12,427 bases of DNA from positions 1 to 12,427 of the forward strand of contig JBNJEA010000092.1 of NCBI GenBank assembly GCA_051745395.1, read 5' to 3'. Below the pieces are notes generated by a model. It did not search any database, was not told the DNA's origin, and saw only the letters and a program-made list of their open reading frames with translations. This DNA comes from JBNJEA01 sp051745395 (GTDB lineage Bacteria > Desulfobacterota > Desulfobacteria > Desulfobacterales > Desulfosalsimonadaceae). The position numbers and the translations under genes are program-made. Shown piece by piece: positions 1-7,275 of the stretch (positions within the stretch are counted from its first letter, which is position 1; every line of letters begins with the position of its first letter).

Positions 1-1
1 A

Positions 2-1009
2 AACAAGGGCATGCGGGTGATGTCTCACATGATGAACGAGGCCCGCCTCGGTGTTGGCCTGCAGGGATTAAACCATGCCTCCTCGGCCTATCTTTATGCA
101 GTCAATTACGCCCGGCAACGCACGCAGGGCAAGGATATCGAGCAGATGACCGACCCCGATGCCCCGCAGGTTGCCATTATCCGGCATCCGGATGTGCGCC
201 GGATGCTGCTGTGGATGAAGGCCCACATCGAGGGGATGCGAAGCCTGATCTATTACGTGGCCAAATGCTTTGACGAAAGCGAAAACGCCGACAGCCAGGA
301 CAAGCGGCAGTTTTACCAGGGCATGATCGACATGCTGATTCCCATCGTCAAGGGCTACTGCACGGACCGCGGATATGATGTCTGCGTCCAGGCCGTCCAG
401 GTCTACGGCGGCTACGGCTATACCAAGGAATACCCGGTGGAACAGCTCACTCGGGACGCCAAGATCGCCTCCATTTACGAGGGCACCAACGGCATCCAGG
501 CCATGGACCTTTTGGGCCGGAAACTGGGCATGAAAAAGGGCGAGCTGTTTATGAACTTTCTCGGGGAAATGCAGAAAACCGTCGATTCGGCAAAAACCAT
601 GGACAGCCTTTCCGATATGGCGGAAAAAGTGGAACAGGCGGCCAACCGGCTCGGCGAAATCGCCATGCATATCGGCAAAACCGCCATGTCGGCGCAAGTC
701 AAAACCGCCTTTTCCAACGCCTACCCGTTCATGGATGTCACCGGCGATGTAGTCATGGCATGGATGCACCTCTGGCGGGCAACGATTGCCGTGCCCAAGC
801 TGAAAAAAGCCGTCGGCAGCCTCGATGAAGACAAGCGGGCGGAAAAAGCAGGCAAAAACAGGGATGCCGCTTTTTACGACGGCGTGCTGCAGACCGCTCA
901 ATATTTCATATACTCGGTACTGCCGGCCAGCGTCGGCAAGATGGAGGCCATCGTCTCCACCAGCGCCGCCCCGGTAAAAATGCATGAAAAATCCTTCGGC
1001 GGCATGTAA
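2..1009 (+). CDS. Acyl-CoA dehydrogenase, C-terminal part (5' end outside window)
   Basis: This FAD enzyme family oxidises acyl-CoA to trans-2-enoyl-CoA in beta-oxidation or related pathways, passing electrons to electron-transfer flavoprotein. The reading frame is open to the window edge, so the N-terminal FAD and substrate domains are missing; the codons before the first internal ATG at 11 read N-K-G and belong to the protein. The visible part has the ACAD signatures QVYGGYGYTKEYPVEQL and IYEGTNGIQ. Glu in the latter (codon 479-481) is at the usual catalytic-base position of medium-chain-type enzymes. About 165 residues follow this motif, which is long and matches the subclass of about 600 residues with an extra C-terminal helical domain (acetyl-CoA dehydrogenase C-terminal-like). 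The exact acyl substrate cannot be read from sequence. A 213-base gap separates it from the next gene, so it is probably the end of an upstream transcription unit. Confidence 0.93.
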   Translation, partial: NKGMRVMSHMMNEARLGVGLQGLNHASSAYLYAVNYARQRTQGKDIEQMTDPDAPQVAIIRHPDVRRMLLWMKAHIEGMRSLIYYVAKCFDESENADSQDKRQFYQGMIDMLIPIVKGYCTDRGYDVCVQAVQVYGGYGYTKEYPVEQLTRDAKIASIYEGTNGIQAMDLLGRKLGMKKGELFMNFLGEMQKTVDSAKTMDSLSDMAEKVEQAANRLGEIAMHIGKTAMSAQVKTAFSNAYPFMDVTGDVVMAWMHLWRATIAVPKLKKAVGSLDEDKRAEKAGKNRDAAFYDGVLQTAQYFIYSVLPASVGKMEAIVSTSAAPVKMHEKSFGGM

Positions 1010-1083
1010 AGACACAAAGGCCGAGGGTATCGTTTTTATACGACTTTTCTCTATATATTTATTTTACAATTCCGTTGTATTCG

Positions 1084-1173
1084 ATTAATTTTTTAGTAGA
1101 CCGTATCCGAGCCAAAGACCAGTCGCTTTACCAGTTGACGGATACCATTCTTTCTGCTACTAAAAAAATTAAT
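1084..1173. repeat. Long inverted repeat upstream of the alcohol dehydrogenase cassette
   Basis: The left arm attaattttttagtag (1084-1099) is complementary to the right arm ctactaaaaaaattaat (1157-1173), 16 pairs with one extra A on the right. A second short pair, gtatcc (1103-1108) with ggatac (1140-1145), continues the stem inward, leaving a loop of about 31 bases that holds two ACCAGT-type repeats. The arms are AT-rich while the flanking genes are GC-rich. It could be a regulator site, a structured leader, a small inserted repeat, or a terminator of the upstream gene. The sequence does not decide between these. Confidence 0.7.
1135..1163 (+). promoter_or_regulatory. Possible sigma-70-type promoter for the ADH-SCP2-AOR cassette
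   Basis: TTGACG (1135-1140) matches five of six bases of a -35 box. It is followed after 17 bases by TACTAA (1158-1163), a weak -10 box. The -10 lies inside the right arm of the 1084-1173 inverted repeat, so a protein bound to that repeat would block it. The match is modest and is inferred by eye only. Confidence 0.33.
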
Positions 1174-1222
1174 TCAGCCGGCCGACTTAAAAAATTTAAC
1201 CCCTAAGCCTAAAGGAGTGACT

Positions 1223-2398
1223 ATGCTCCCGGAATTCTTTGAATTTTTTAACCCCACCAAAGTTGTTTACGAAGCCGGCGTGACCGCCGACCTGAAACCG
1301 GAACTCGATCAAATCGGCATTTCTAAATACTTTATTGTCTCAGACCGGCCCATTGATGAACTGGGGCTGGTCAAGAAAGTCACCGACGGCCTGGAATCGG
1401 CCGGTATCGAAATCACAGGCCGGTATTTGGAAGTGCTGCAGGACGCCGAGCTCGAGGACGTCAAAAAGTGCGCCGAGACCATAAAAGCCTCCGGGGCCGA
1501 AGGCATTATCGCCATCGGCGGCGGCAGTGTCATTGATACGGCCAAGGCTGCCAATATCCTGTTTTCGGAAGGCGGCGACCTGGTGGAGGATTATTCCGGC
1601 ACCAACACCCTGACCCGTCCCTTGAAGCCGCTTGTGGTCATTCCCACCACGGCCGGCACCGGCAGCGAAGTCACCAAGGTCGCGGTAATCTACGACAAAA
1701 AAAACAAGGAAAAACTCGCTTTTCCGGACAAGTACCTGCTGCCCGATATCGCGGTTTTAGATCCGGAAATGACCACCTCGCTTCCGCCCCGGTTGACGGC
1801 GGCCACGGGGTTAGACGCCCTGACCCATTCCATCGAAGCCTTTGTGGGAATCGAGGCCTCGCCCATCTCGGATGCCTTTGCCAGCGGCGCCATTGAATTG
1901 ATCATAAACAACCTGGTCCCGGCAACCGAAAACGGCGACGACATCGAAGCCCGGGGGGCCATGCTGATCGCCTCGACCATGGCCGGTATCGCCTTTTCCC
2001 ATTCCATGTGCGGCTGCGTCCACGGCATGGCGCATGCCACCGGCGCCCAATACCGTGTGCCGCACGGTGTGGCAAACGGGATTTTGCTGCCCTACGGAAT
2101 GGAGTATAACTTCGAGCAAATCCAGGACAAGCTTGCCAGACTCGCCCCGTTTATGGGCTTTGACGGCAATGGTTTATCCTGCGATGACGCCGCCCGAAAA
2201 GCCATTGCGGCCGTCCGGGACTTGACCGGGAGACTTAACCAGCTCGATGCCATGCCGATCCGCCTGCGGGACGCCGGGGTGCCGGAAAACGGTCTGGAAG
2301 CAATCGCCGAAGGCGCCGTAAACGACGGCACGTCGTTTTACAATCCCCGGGAAGTCGATCCCGAAGAATTGCTGCCATATATTCGAAAAGCCTATTAA
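1223..2398 (+). CDS. Iron-containing alcohol dehydrogenase
   Basis: A cytoplasmic NAD(P)-dependent group III alcohol dehydrogenase of 391 residues, the normal family length. It would interconvert an alcohol and its aldehyde. Visible signatures are the nucleotide-binding GGGS (residues 99-102), PTTAGTGSEVT (141-151), and the metal ligands Asp198 and His202 in GLDALTHSIEAF plus His267 and His281. The spacing matches FucO-type enzymes. The usual HPLGA after the third ligand reads HATGA here, a small change near the active site. The ATG at 1223 is preferred over the GTG at 1217 because AAGGAG (1212-1217) sits 5 bases upstream of the ATG and overlaps the GTG. It is first in a three-gene cassette, with SCP2 following 31 bases later. 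Natural substrate unknown; the neighbours suggest a hydrophobic alcohol. Confidence 0.95.
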   Translation: MLPEFFEFFNPTKVVYEAGVTADLKPELDQIGISKYFIVSDRPIDELGLVKKVTDGLESAGIEITGRYLEVLQDAELEDVKKCAETIKASGAEGIIAIGGGSVIDTAKAANILFSEGGDLVEDYSGTNTLTRPLKPLVVIPTTAGTGSEVTKVAVIYDKKNKEKLAFPDKYLLPDIAVLDPEMTTSLPPRLTAATGLDALTHSIEAFVGIEASPISDAFASGAIELIINNLVPATENGDDIEARGAMLIASTMAGIAFSHSMCGCVHGMAHATGAQYRVPHGVANGILLPYGMEYNFEQIQDKLARLAPFMGFDGNGLSCDDAARKAIAAVRDLTGRLNQLDAMPIRLRDAGVPENGLEAIAEGAVNDGTSFYNPREVDPEELLPYIRKAY

Positions 2399-2429
2399 CT
2401 GGCAACCATAAAACATAAGGAGAAATGCA

Positions 2430-2849
2430 ATGGGGTATTTTGAAAGCGCAGAAAAATTTGAAGAGGTCATTGTCGGTTTTTTCAACCGGATGGCCGAATC
2501 GGAAATGGCCCCTAAGCTGTTGAAATCCGGCCTGGTCATCCGGTTTAACTATTCAGACCCCGACCTGGTGGTCGTGGTCGACTGTTCCGGGGACAAGATC
2601 GACGTCCGGCCGCATGATACCGAGTCCAAGGCGGTGGTCGAAATGTCGATGTCCGCGGATACGGCCCACAAGTTCTGGTTCGGCAAGGTCAATCTGACCA
2701 AGGCGCTCACGCGCAAGGAGATGATCGCCAAGGGACCGATCCCCAAGGTCTTGAAACTGCTGCCGGCGATCAAGCCGGCCTACACCATGTATCCCCAGTA
2801 CCTGGACGAAAACGGATACGAGGACTACAACATCCTTAAAACCGCTTAA
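2430..2849 (+). CDS. SCP2 sterol-carrier-like small protein
   Basis: A 139-residue soluble protein with no signal peptide or membrane segment. The pattern of amphipathic helix 1 (about residues 5-25), strands around VIRFNYSDPDLVVVVD and the later segment from SADTAHKFWFGKVNL through a helix with KALTRKEM (about 91-98) resembles the SCP2 sterol-transfer fold, which binds fatty acids, acyl-CoA or sterols in a hydrophobic tunnel. It spans essentially one SCP2 domain with a short Tyr-rich tail. AAGGAG (2417-2422) lies 7 bases before the ATG. It sits between an alcohol dehydrogenase and an aldehyde oxidoreductase with short gaps, so a role as carrier of a hydrophobic alcohol, aldehyde or acid between them is plausible. 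That role is inference. Family assignment is by recall of the fold pattern and is fairly but not fully certain. Confidence 0.78.
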   Translation: MGYFESAEKFEEVIVGFFNRMAESEMAPKLLKSGLVIRFNYSDPDLVVVVDCSGDKIDVRPHDTESKAVVEMSMSADTAHKFWFGKVNLTKALTRKEMIAKGPIPKVLKLLPAIKPAYTMYPQYLDENGYEDYNILKTA

Positions 2850-2870
2850 CTTCCCGATAAGGAGAAAACA

Positions 2871-4757
2871 ATGGGCGGCTATGCAGGCACCATCCTCTAT
2901 GTCGATCTGACGAGCGGCAAAATTGACAAGCACCCCCTGGATATGACCTTTGCCCGGGCGCATATCGGGGGGATGGGCTTCGGGGCCCGGATCTATTTTG
3001 ATTTGATCCGGGACAACGCGGATTTCGACGCCCTTTCCCCGGAAAACCCCTTTGTGCTGATGACGGGACCATTGACCGGCATGAAGATGGATGGCGCAGC
3101 CCGGTGGGCCGTGGGCACCAAGTCGCCGCTGACCGGATTCTGGGGCGACAGCAACGTGGGCGGATTTTTCGGCGCCCGGCTGAAATTCGCCGGCTACGAC
3201 GGCATCGTGATGACCGGCAAGGCCGAACGGCCGGTTTACCTGTTTATCGAAAATGACACCGTGGAAATCCGCGATGCCGGTGCCTATTGGGGGCTGGACA
3301 CCTACGAGACCAACGACTGCATGGTCGCCGATTTAAAACCGGAGGGCAAGCGCGGCGGCCAAGTGTTGTGCATCGGTCCGGCCGGGGAAAACCATATCCG
3401 GTATGCCGCGCTTTTAAACAATAAGCGCCATGCCGCCGGACGTGCCGGCATGGGGGCGGTCTGGGGGGCCAAGAATCTAAAGGCCGTTTATGTCAACGGC
3501 AACCAATCCCTTGAAGTCGCCGAACCGGAAAAGCTCAAGGCGTTAAAGCATGAACTCAAATCAGTTTACGAGGAAAGCATCTTCATCGATGCCCTGCGCG
3601 CCAGCGGCACCCCGGCGCACATCGACGTGGGGGTATTGGCCGGTGATGTGCCCATGAAAAACTGGCAGATGAGTGAATGGGACGCCATTGACGACATCGG
3701 CCCGACCGCCATCGAGGAAAAAATCCATGCCGGGCACAAAACCTGCTTTGGCTGCGGCGTGGCGTGCAAAAAAGACGCCGAGGTCAAGGAGGGCAAGTAC
3801 CGCATGCCCAAGGGCCCCGCCCCGGAATATGAAACCGTGGCCACTTTCGGCTCCATGTGCTTGAACGCCGATATCGAGTCCATCGCCAAGGCCAACGAGA
3901 TCTGCAACCGGGCCGGCATGGATACGATTACTTGCGGATCGACCATCGCGTTTGCCATCGACTGTTTTGAAAACGGCGTGATCAATGAAGCCGACACCGA
4001 CGGGCTGCAGTTGACCTGGGGCAACAGCGAGGCCATCGTGGCCTTGACCGAAAAAATCGCCGGAAACCAGGGATTTGGAGCCGTTTTGGCGGAAGGCAGC
4101 GCCCGTGCGGCGCAACGGATCGGAAACAATGCAGAAGCTTTTCTCACCACGGTCAAGGGCATGGAAGCGCCGATGCATGATCCGCGAAGCGCCCATGGCT
4201 ACGCCCTGGCCTACGGGGTTTCGCCCCGGGGGGCCTGCCACGAGGCCAGCCTGGATTTCAACGTGGAAAGCGGGGCCATGCTCGTGCCGGAAATCGAAGC
4301 CCTGGCCGAGGACTACGAGGAAATGTCAAGCGACCGGCGGGCGCAATTAAATGTCGCCTGCCAGGATTACGGCATGTTTTTCTCCAACTGCGCCATTTTC
4401 TGCAACCTGGGCGCCACGCCGCTCAATGCCACCCAGGCCGTGGCCGCGGTAAATCTTGTGACCGGTTTTGATTACACGTTAGACGAGGTGCTTGCCATCG
4501 GCAAACAGCTCTGGTATTTGAAACGGGGCCTGACCAACCTGTTCGGCGCCCGGGCAAAAGACGACCGGCTGCCCGAACGGCTTTTAACTGTGCTCGAAGA
4601 CGGTCCGACGGCGGGCAGCGTGCCGGAAACGGAGAAAATGCTCACGGAATTCTACGACCTGCGGGGCCTTGATGCCGACGGCATACCGAAAAAGGAAATA
4701 CTGGTCGATATCGGCCTGAGCGATCTGGCCGAACTTCTTTATTACGGCCCGCATTGA
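2871..4757 (+). CDS. Aldehyde:ferredoxin oxidoreductase (tungsten-type AOR family)
   Basis: A 628-residue cytoplasmic enzyme, normal for the AOR family, that oxidises aldehydes to carboxylic acids with ferredoxin as electron partner, using a tungsto- or molybdo-bispterin and one 4Fe-4S cluster; some members run in reverse. The N-terminus MGGYAGTILYVDLTSGK is the family start. The N-terminal domain (about 1-210) includes GPLTG and the AGRAGMGAVWGAKNLKAV pterin-binding region. Cluster cysteines are Cys292, Cys295 and Cys299 in CFGCGVAC, with the fourth most likely Cys507. EAPMHDPR (432-439) and RGACHEAS with His457 match the active-site and pterin region. AAGGAG lies just before the ATG, and the gene starts 21 bases after SCP2. 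No pterin-synthesis or MoaD gene is visible nearby. It would take the aldehyde made by the upstream dehydrogenase. Substrate range cannot be deduced. Confidence 0.95.
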   Translation: MGGYAGTILYVDLTSGKIDKHPLDMTFARAHIGGMGFGARIYFDLIRDNADFDALSPENPFVLMTGPLTGMKMDGAARWAVGTKSPLTGFWGDSNVGGFFGARLKFAGYDGIVMTGKAERPVYLFIENDTVEIRDAGAYWGLDTYETNDCMVADLKPEGKRGGQVLCIGPAGENHIRYAALLNNKRHAAGRAGMGAVWGAKNLKAVYVNGNQSLEVAEPEKLKALKHELKSVYEESIFIDALRASGTPAHIDVGVLAGDVPMKNWQMSEWDAIDDIGPTAIEEKIHAGHKTCFGCGVACKKDAEVKEGKYRMPKGPAPEYETVATFGSMCLNADIESIAKANEICNRAGMDTITCGSTIAFAIDCFENGVINEADTDGLQLTWGNSEAIVALTEKIAGNQGFGAVLAEGSARAAQRIGNNAEAFLTTVKGMEAPMHDPRSAHGYALAYGVSPRGACHEASLDFNVESGAMLVPEIEALAEDYEEMSSDRRAQLNVACQDYGMFFSNCAIFCNLGATPLNATQAVAAVNLVTGFDYTLDEVLAIGKQLWYLKRGLTNLFGARAKDDRLPERLLTVLEDGPTAGSVPETEKMLTEFYDLRGLDADGIPKKEILVDIGLSDLAELLYYGPH

Positions 4758-4789
4758 GCGTTTGCAGATTTTTTCAATAATTCGGTTAT

Positions 4790-4953
4790 CCGGTTTACGC
4801 TATCACTTGACGAGTTTTCGACTTATTTTTCTGTTTTCGCGCCAAAACGCAAAGTTTTCAGGCATTCTTGGCGGCTTTGCGCGAGAAAAAAAATAACTCG
4901 ACGACTCGTCACTTACTGGAGCAAACCACAAAACAGAAACAACCGTAACCGGG
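4790..4953. repeat. Large imperfect palindrome between AOR and TetR genes
   Basis: Nested inverted repeats run through this gap of 231 bases. The outer pair is ccggtttacg (4790-4799) with cgtaaccggg (4944-4953). The middle pair is tgacgag (4808-4814) with ctcgtca (4905-4911), continued inward by T-rich and A-rich stretches. The inner pair, around cgcgccaaaacgcaaag (4838-4854) and cttggcggctttgcgcg (4867-4883), is also mutually complementary in part. The right side holds the perfect 11-base palindrome gacgactcgtc (4900-4910). The GCGCAAAG/CTTTGCGC core resembles intergenic repeats I recall from several environmental bacteria, which I cannot verify here. Possible roles are terminator for the cassette, mobile repeat, or TetR operator. 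Confidence 0.7.
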
Positions 4954-4988
4954 TGGCCGGATCATTATAAAACCCACCGGAGCCGCAT

Positions 4989-5579
4989 TTGGACAAGGAA
5001 AAGCTTCAGAAAAAACAGGCCGACAAGCGCCAGCAGATCATTGATGCCGCCAGCGGCCTGATTGTGGAACAAGGCATCGAAAAAACCAGCTTGACCGACA
5101 TTGCCAAAGCCGCCGGCATGAGCAAGGGCAGCCTCTATTATTACTATGCCACCAAGGATGACCTGATTTTCGATATCACCGAAACCCATATCAACCAGAT
5201 TTCAAAAAACCTGTTCGACATCATTGAAAACAACCGGCCGGATGCCAACTGGGAGGAGCTGCTGAAAATTCTCTATGAACGCATCCTCCAGGCCGAAACC
5301 CGCGGCCGGCTTCACCTGTACTTGATCCAGCAGTCGTTAAACGGCAATACGGAACTGGCCGAACGGTTCCGGAAAAAATACCGGGAGTGGAACCGCTTGA
5401 TCCGGGAGGGCTTTGAACAGATTGAACCGGCAAACAGCGGTCACACGATCCTTTCCTCCCTGATCATCGCGGCCCTGGACGGTTTTTTGATCCAGTCGCT
5501 GCTGGGCATTGAAACCATTGATGCCGATCAACTGGTCCGGCATCTGATGGTCAAAACGGAAAAACCGGCACGGACTTAA
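4989..5579 (+). CDS. TetR/AcrR family transcriptional regulator
   Basis: A 196-residue DNA-binding repressor of typical TetR length. The N-terminal helix-turn-helix covers about residues 12-58, with TSLTDIAKAAGMSKGSLYYYY as recognition region in characteristic form. The C-terminal half is a helical ligand-binding domain, whose ligand cannot be deduced; in this context an acyl-CoA or hydrophobic alcohol/aldehyde is plausible. The start is TTG at 4989: the frame has no earlier ATG with support, and GGAG (4979-4982) lies 6 bases upstream. It follows the ADH-SCP2-AOR cassette on the same strand across a large palindrome. The stop codon overlaps the stop of the convergent minus-strand gene, so the pair has no separate terminator. 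Its target is unknown; self-regulation and control of the cassette are the simplest guesses. Confidence 0.93.
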   Translation: MDKEKLQKKQADKRQQIIDAASGLIVEQGIEKTSLTDIAKAAGMSKGSLYYYYATKDDLIFDITETHINQISKNLFDIIENNRPDANWEELLKILYERILQAETRGRLHLYLIQQSLNGNTELAERFRKKYREWNRLIREGFEQIEPANSGHTILSSLIIAALDGFLIQSLLGIETIDADQLVRHLMVKTEKPART

Positions 5580-5848
5580 TCAATACAGCCTTTCCATACG
5601 CCTGCAATCCATTCAAATCGCTTAATATCTTCTTCCGACTGACGGTCAAACCGGTCGCAGAAAAATTTTTTGCAATCCATGGGACGCTGCGCATAGATGC
5701 GGCATCTACCGGCCGGGTCGAAATGAGGGCATGCGGGGGCAACACGGCCCGGGCCGACCGGAATTTCTACCTGTGAACCGTCTGCCGGATAGCGTCCGCA
5801 GCAGACAAAAATTTTTTCTTCAATATCGCATTGTTCACAAGGCGACAT
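5576..5848 (-). CDS. YkgJ-type cysteine-cluster protein (putative metal or Fe-S binding)
   Basis: A 90-residue protein with nine cysteines: Cys4, 7, 16, 17, 40, 49, 59, 64 and 88. The order CxxC, CCGRYP, ACPHFDPAGRC, RPMDCKKFFC matches the YkgJ family, thought to bind zinc or an iron-sulfur cluster; its biochemical role is not established. The ATG at 5848 is chosen because a weak GGAAA lies upstream and family members start close to the first cysteine pair. A TTG at 5875 would add nine residues but has no visible ribosome binding site. It converges on the TetR gene, the two stops sharing ttaa (5576-5579). Beyond its 5' end lies the plus-strand DUF4404-like gene, divergently arranged. Confidence 0.85.
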   Translation of the reverse strand: MSPCEQCDIEEKIFVCCGRYPADGSQVEIPVGPGRVAPACPHFDPAGRCRIYAQRPMDCKKFFCDRFDRQSEEDIKRFEWIAGVWKGCID

Positions 5849-5879
5849 GGGCCGGGCTTTCCATGAATCAATCAAGAAA

Positions 5880-5908
5880 TTGATCTTGAACCAAAATTCT
5901 GATATTAA
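5880..5908 (+). promoter_or_regulatory. Possible promoter for the DUF4404-like gene
   Basis: In the AT-rich divergent gap, TTGATC (5880-5885) is followed after 17 bases by TATTAA (5903-5908), each matching four of six consensus bases. A promoter is expected here because the neighbouring genes diverge, but the match itself is weak. Confidence 0.25.
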
Positions 5909-5959
5909 ATTTGGGTCATTACGCTTTTCAAATTACAGCAAAGCCAACAGGAGCGCAAC

Positions 5960-6292
5960 ATGTTAAAGGACACCCTTACCCAACTGAAAGCCAAAATCAA
6001 GACTTCGAACAATATTCCCGAAGAAAAAAAGCAAGAATATTATAAACTGCTTGAACAATTGGATTCGGAAATTTCCGTTTTAAAAGAAACCGACCGGGAA
6101 ACGGCGGAAAGCATATCGGGTTTTACGAAAATATCAACCCATGAAACCACCCGCCAGGATGTCAACCCGAACCTGATCGCCCATTCCATCGAAGGCCTGT
6201 CCGAATCGGTCCGGGAATTTGAAGCCTCCCACCCGAGACTGGTTTCTACTGTAAACCAGTTTTGTTCATTTTTATCCAAACTCGGTATTTAA
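5960..6292 (+). CDS. DUF4404-like small helical protein
   Basis: A 110-residue soluble protein with no signal peptide and no cysteine cluster. The first half (about 1-50) is charged and strongly helical, likely coiled coil. The C-terminal end, with VREFEASHPRL and a final SKLGI, resembles the DUF4404 family, whose members end in a FExxHP...LGI pattern. No function is known for that family. The start ATG has CAGGAG (5948-5953) 6 bases upstream. It stands 93 bases before the alpha/beta hydrolase gene on the same strand, so co-transcription is possible but not clear. Lower-GC, lysine-rich codons make it compositionally a little different from its neighbours. Confidence 0.78.
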   Translation: MLKDTLTQLKAKIKTSNNIPEEKKQEYYKLLEQLDSEISVLKETDRETAESISGFTKISTHETTRQDVNPNLIAHSIEGLSESVREFEASHPRLVSTVNQFCSFLSKLGI

Positions 6293-6385
6293 TGGACCAA
6301 TCATAACCGGATACTTGAGTCTTTTTTGGGGATTACGCCACAGTTTTTACACCTTGCAACCGGAGAGAAAGGGGGATACGGCTCA

Positions 6386-7240
6386 ATGCGCCAACCGGAT
6401 TCGGAAACAACGAACGAAACGAAGGCAAAAGACGGCTGTTGTTTAATGTACCGGCAATACCCGGCCGCCGGCGATGAGCGGGCGCGGGTTTTGATTGCCC
6501 ACGGCCTGGGGGAACACAGCGGAAGATACGGCCACCTCATTGACTGGCTGGTTTGCAAGGGCATCGGGGTCTGGGCCTATGACCATCGCGGCCACGGCCA
6601 AAGCGGGGGCAAAAGGGGCCATATTGAAAATTTTTCCGATTACACCGAAGACCTGAATCTGATGATCGGCACGGCCCGTGCCGATTTATCCGATAACCTC
6701 CCGTTTTTTCTCCTGGGCCACAGCATGGGCGGCCTGATGGTTCTACATTATTGCCAGCGGTATCCCAAGCAGGTCGACGGGGTCATCGCCTCGTCGCCCG
6801 GGCTGGCTACGGCCGAAAAAATACCGGCGGTCAAAGGCAAAATCGGGCAGATCCTGTCCCGGGTGATGCCCGCCGTTACCATGGACAACGAGCTCGAGCC
6901 CCAGTATCTAAGCCATGACGCCGACGTGGTGGACGCCTATGTCAATGATCCGCTGGTCCATCGACGCATCAGCGCGCGCTGGTTTACCGAATTTTTAAAG
7001 GCCATGGCCGAAACCCGAGGCGCGGCCGACGGGATCCGGATCCCGGTTTTACTCCAGGTGGCCGGCGATGACCGCATCGTGGACGCCGACACCACACGCC
7101 GTTTCTTTGGAACCCTCACCGTAACCGACAAAACCCTTTGCTTCTATGACGGTCTGTACCACGAGATATACAATGAAACCGACACGCAGCGCCAACAGGT
7201 GCTCACAGACCTTGAAAACTGGCTGAATGCCCATATTTAG
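6386..7240 (+). CDS. Alpha/beta hydrolase, monoacylglycerol lipase-like (Hydrolase_4/S33)
   Basis: A 284-residue hydrolase of the lysophospholipase/monoglyceride lipase group, which cleaves acyl ester bonds in monoacylglycerols or lysolipids. AHGLGEHSGRYG (about 39-49) is the family oxyanion-loop signature, and YDHRGHGQSGG (65-75) follows. The nucleophile is Ser113 in GHSMGG. The acid is probably Asp229 in GDDRIVD and the base His259 in GLYHE. There is no signal peptide, so it is probably cytoplasmic or membrane-associated. I chose the ATG at 6386, behind AGGGGG at 6370-6375, over a TTG at 6326 that has no ribosome binding site and adds a non-conserved leader. The PerM-type gene follows after 35 bases, suggesting an operon. 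True substrate unknown. Confidence 0.9.
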   Translation: MRQPDSETTNETKAKDGCCLMYRQYPAAGDERARVLIAHGLGEHSGRYGHLIDWLVCKGIGVWAYDHRGHGQSGGKRGHIENFSDYTEDLNLMIGTARADLSDNLPFFLLGHSMGGLMVLHYCQRYPKQVDGVIASSPGLATAEKIPAVKGKIGQILSRVMPAVTMDNELEPQYLSHDADVVDAYVNDPLVHRRISARWFTEFLKAMAETRGAADGIRIPVLLQVAGDDRIVDADTTRRFFGTLTVTDKTLCFYDGLYHEIYNETDTQRQQVLTDLENWLNAHI

Positions 7241-7275
7241 CCGTTATTACCCGGTTTTTTGGCGAGGTCGTCCGA

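Noticed and set aside
68..1015. Minus-strand open frame of 315 codons opposite the acyl-CoA dehydrogenase
   Set aside because: The plus-strand frame has clear family motifs throughout. The antisense frame is rich in His, Gly and Phe from codon bias and has no recognisable domain.
1217..1222. GTG start for the iron alcohol dehydrogenase
   Set aside because: It overlaps the AAGGAG site that serves the ATG at 1223.
3561..4241. Minus-strand open frames of 226 and 198 codons opposite the AOR gene
   Set aside because: They lie wholly inside a well-supported AOR gene and show no protein family features.
4869..4883. Sigma-54 promoter-like string TTGGCGGCTTTGC
   Set aside because: The GG to GC spacing is wrong by one base, and the string is part of the palindrome's inner arm.
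4966..4971. TATAAA as a -10 box for the TetR gene
   Set aside because: No -35 box lies at a proper distance, and the implied start of transcription would fall at or inside the ribosome binding site.
6326..6385. Upstream TTG start for the lipase-like gene
   Set aside because: It has no ribosome binding site, and the added 20 residues would contain the good AGGGGG site of the ATG at 6386.
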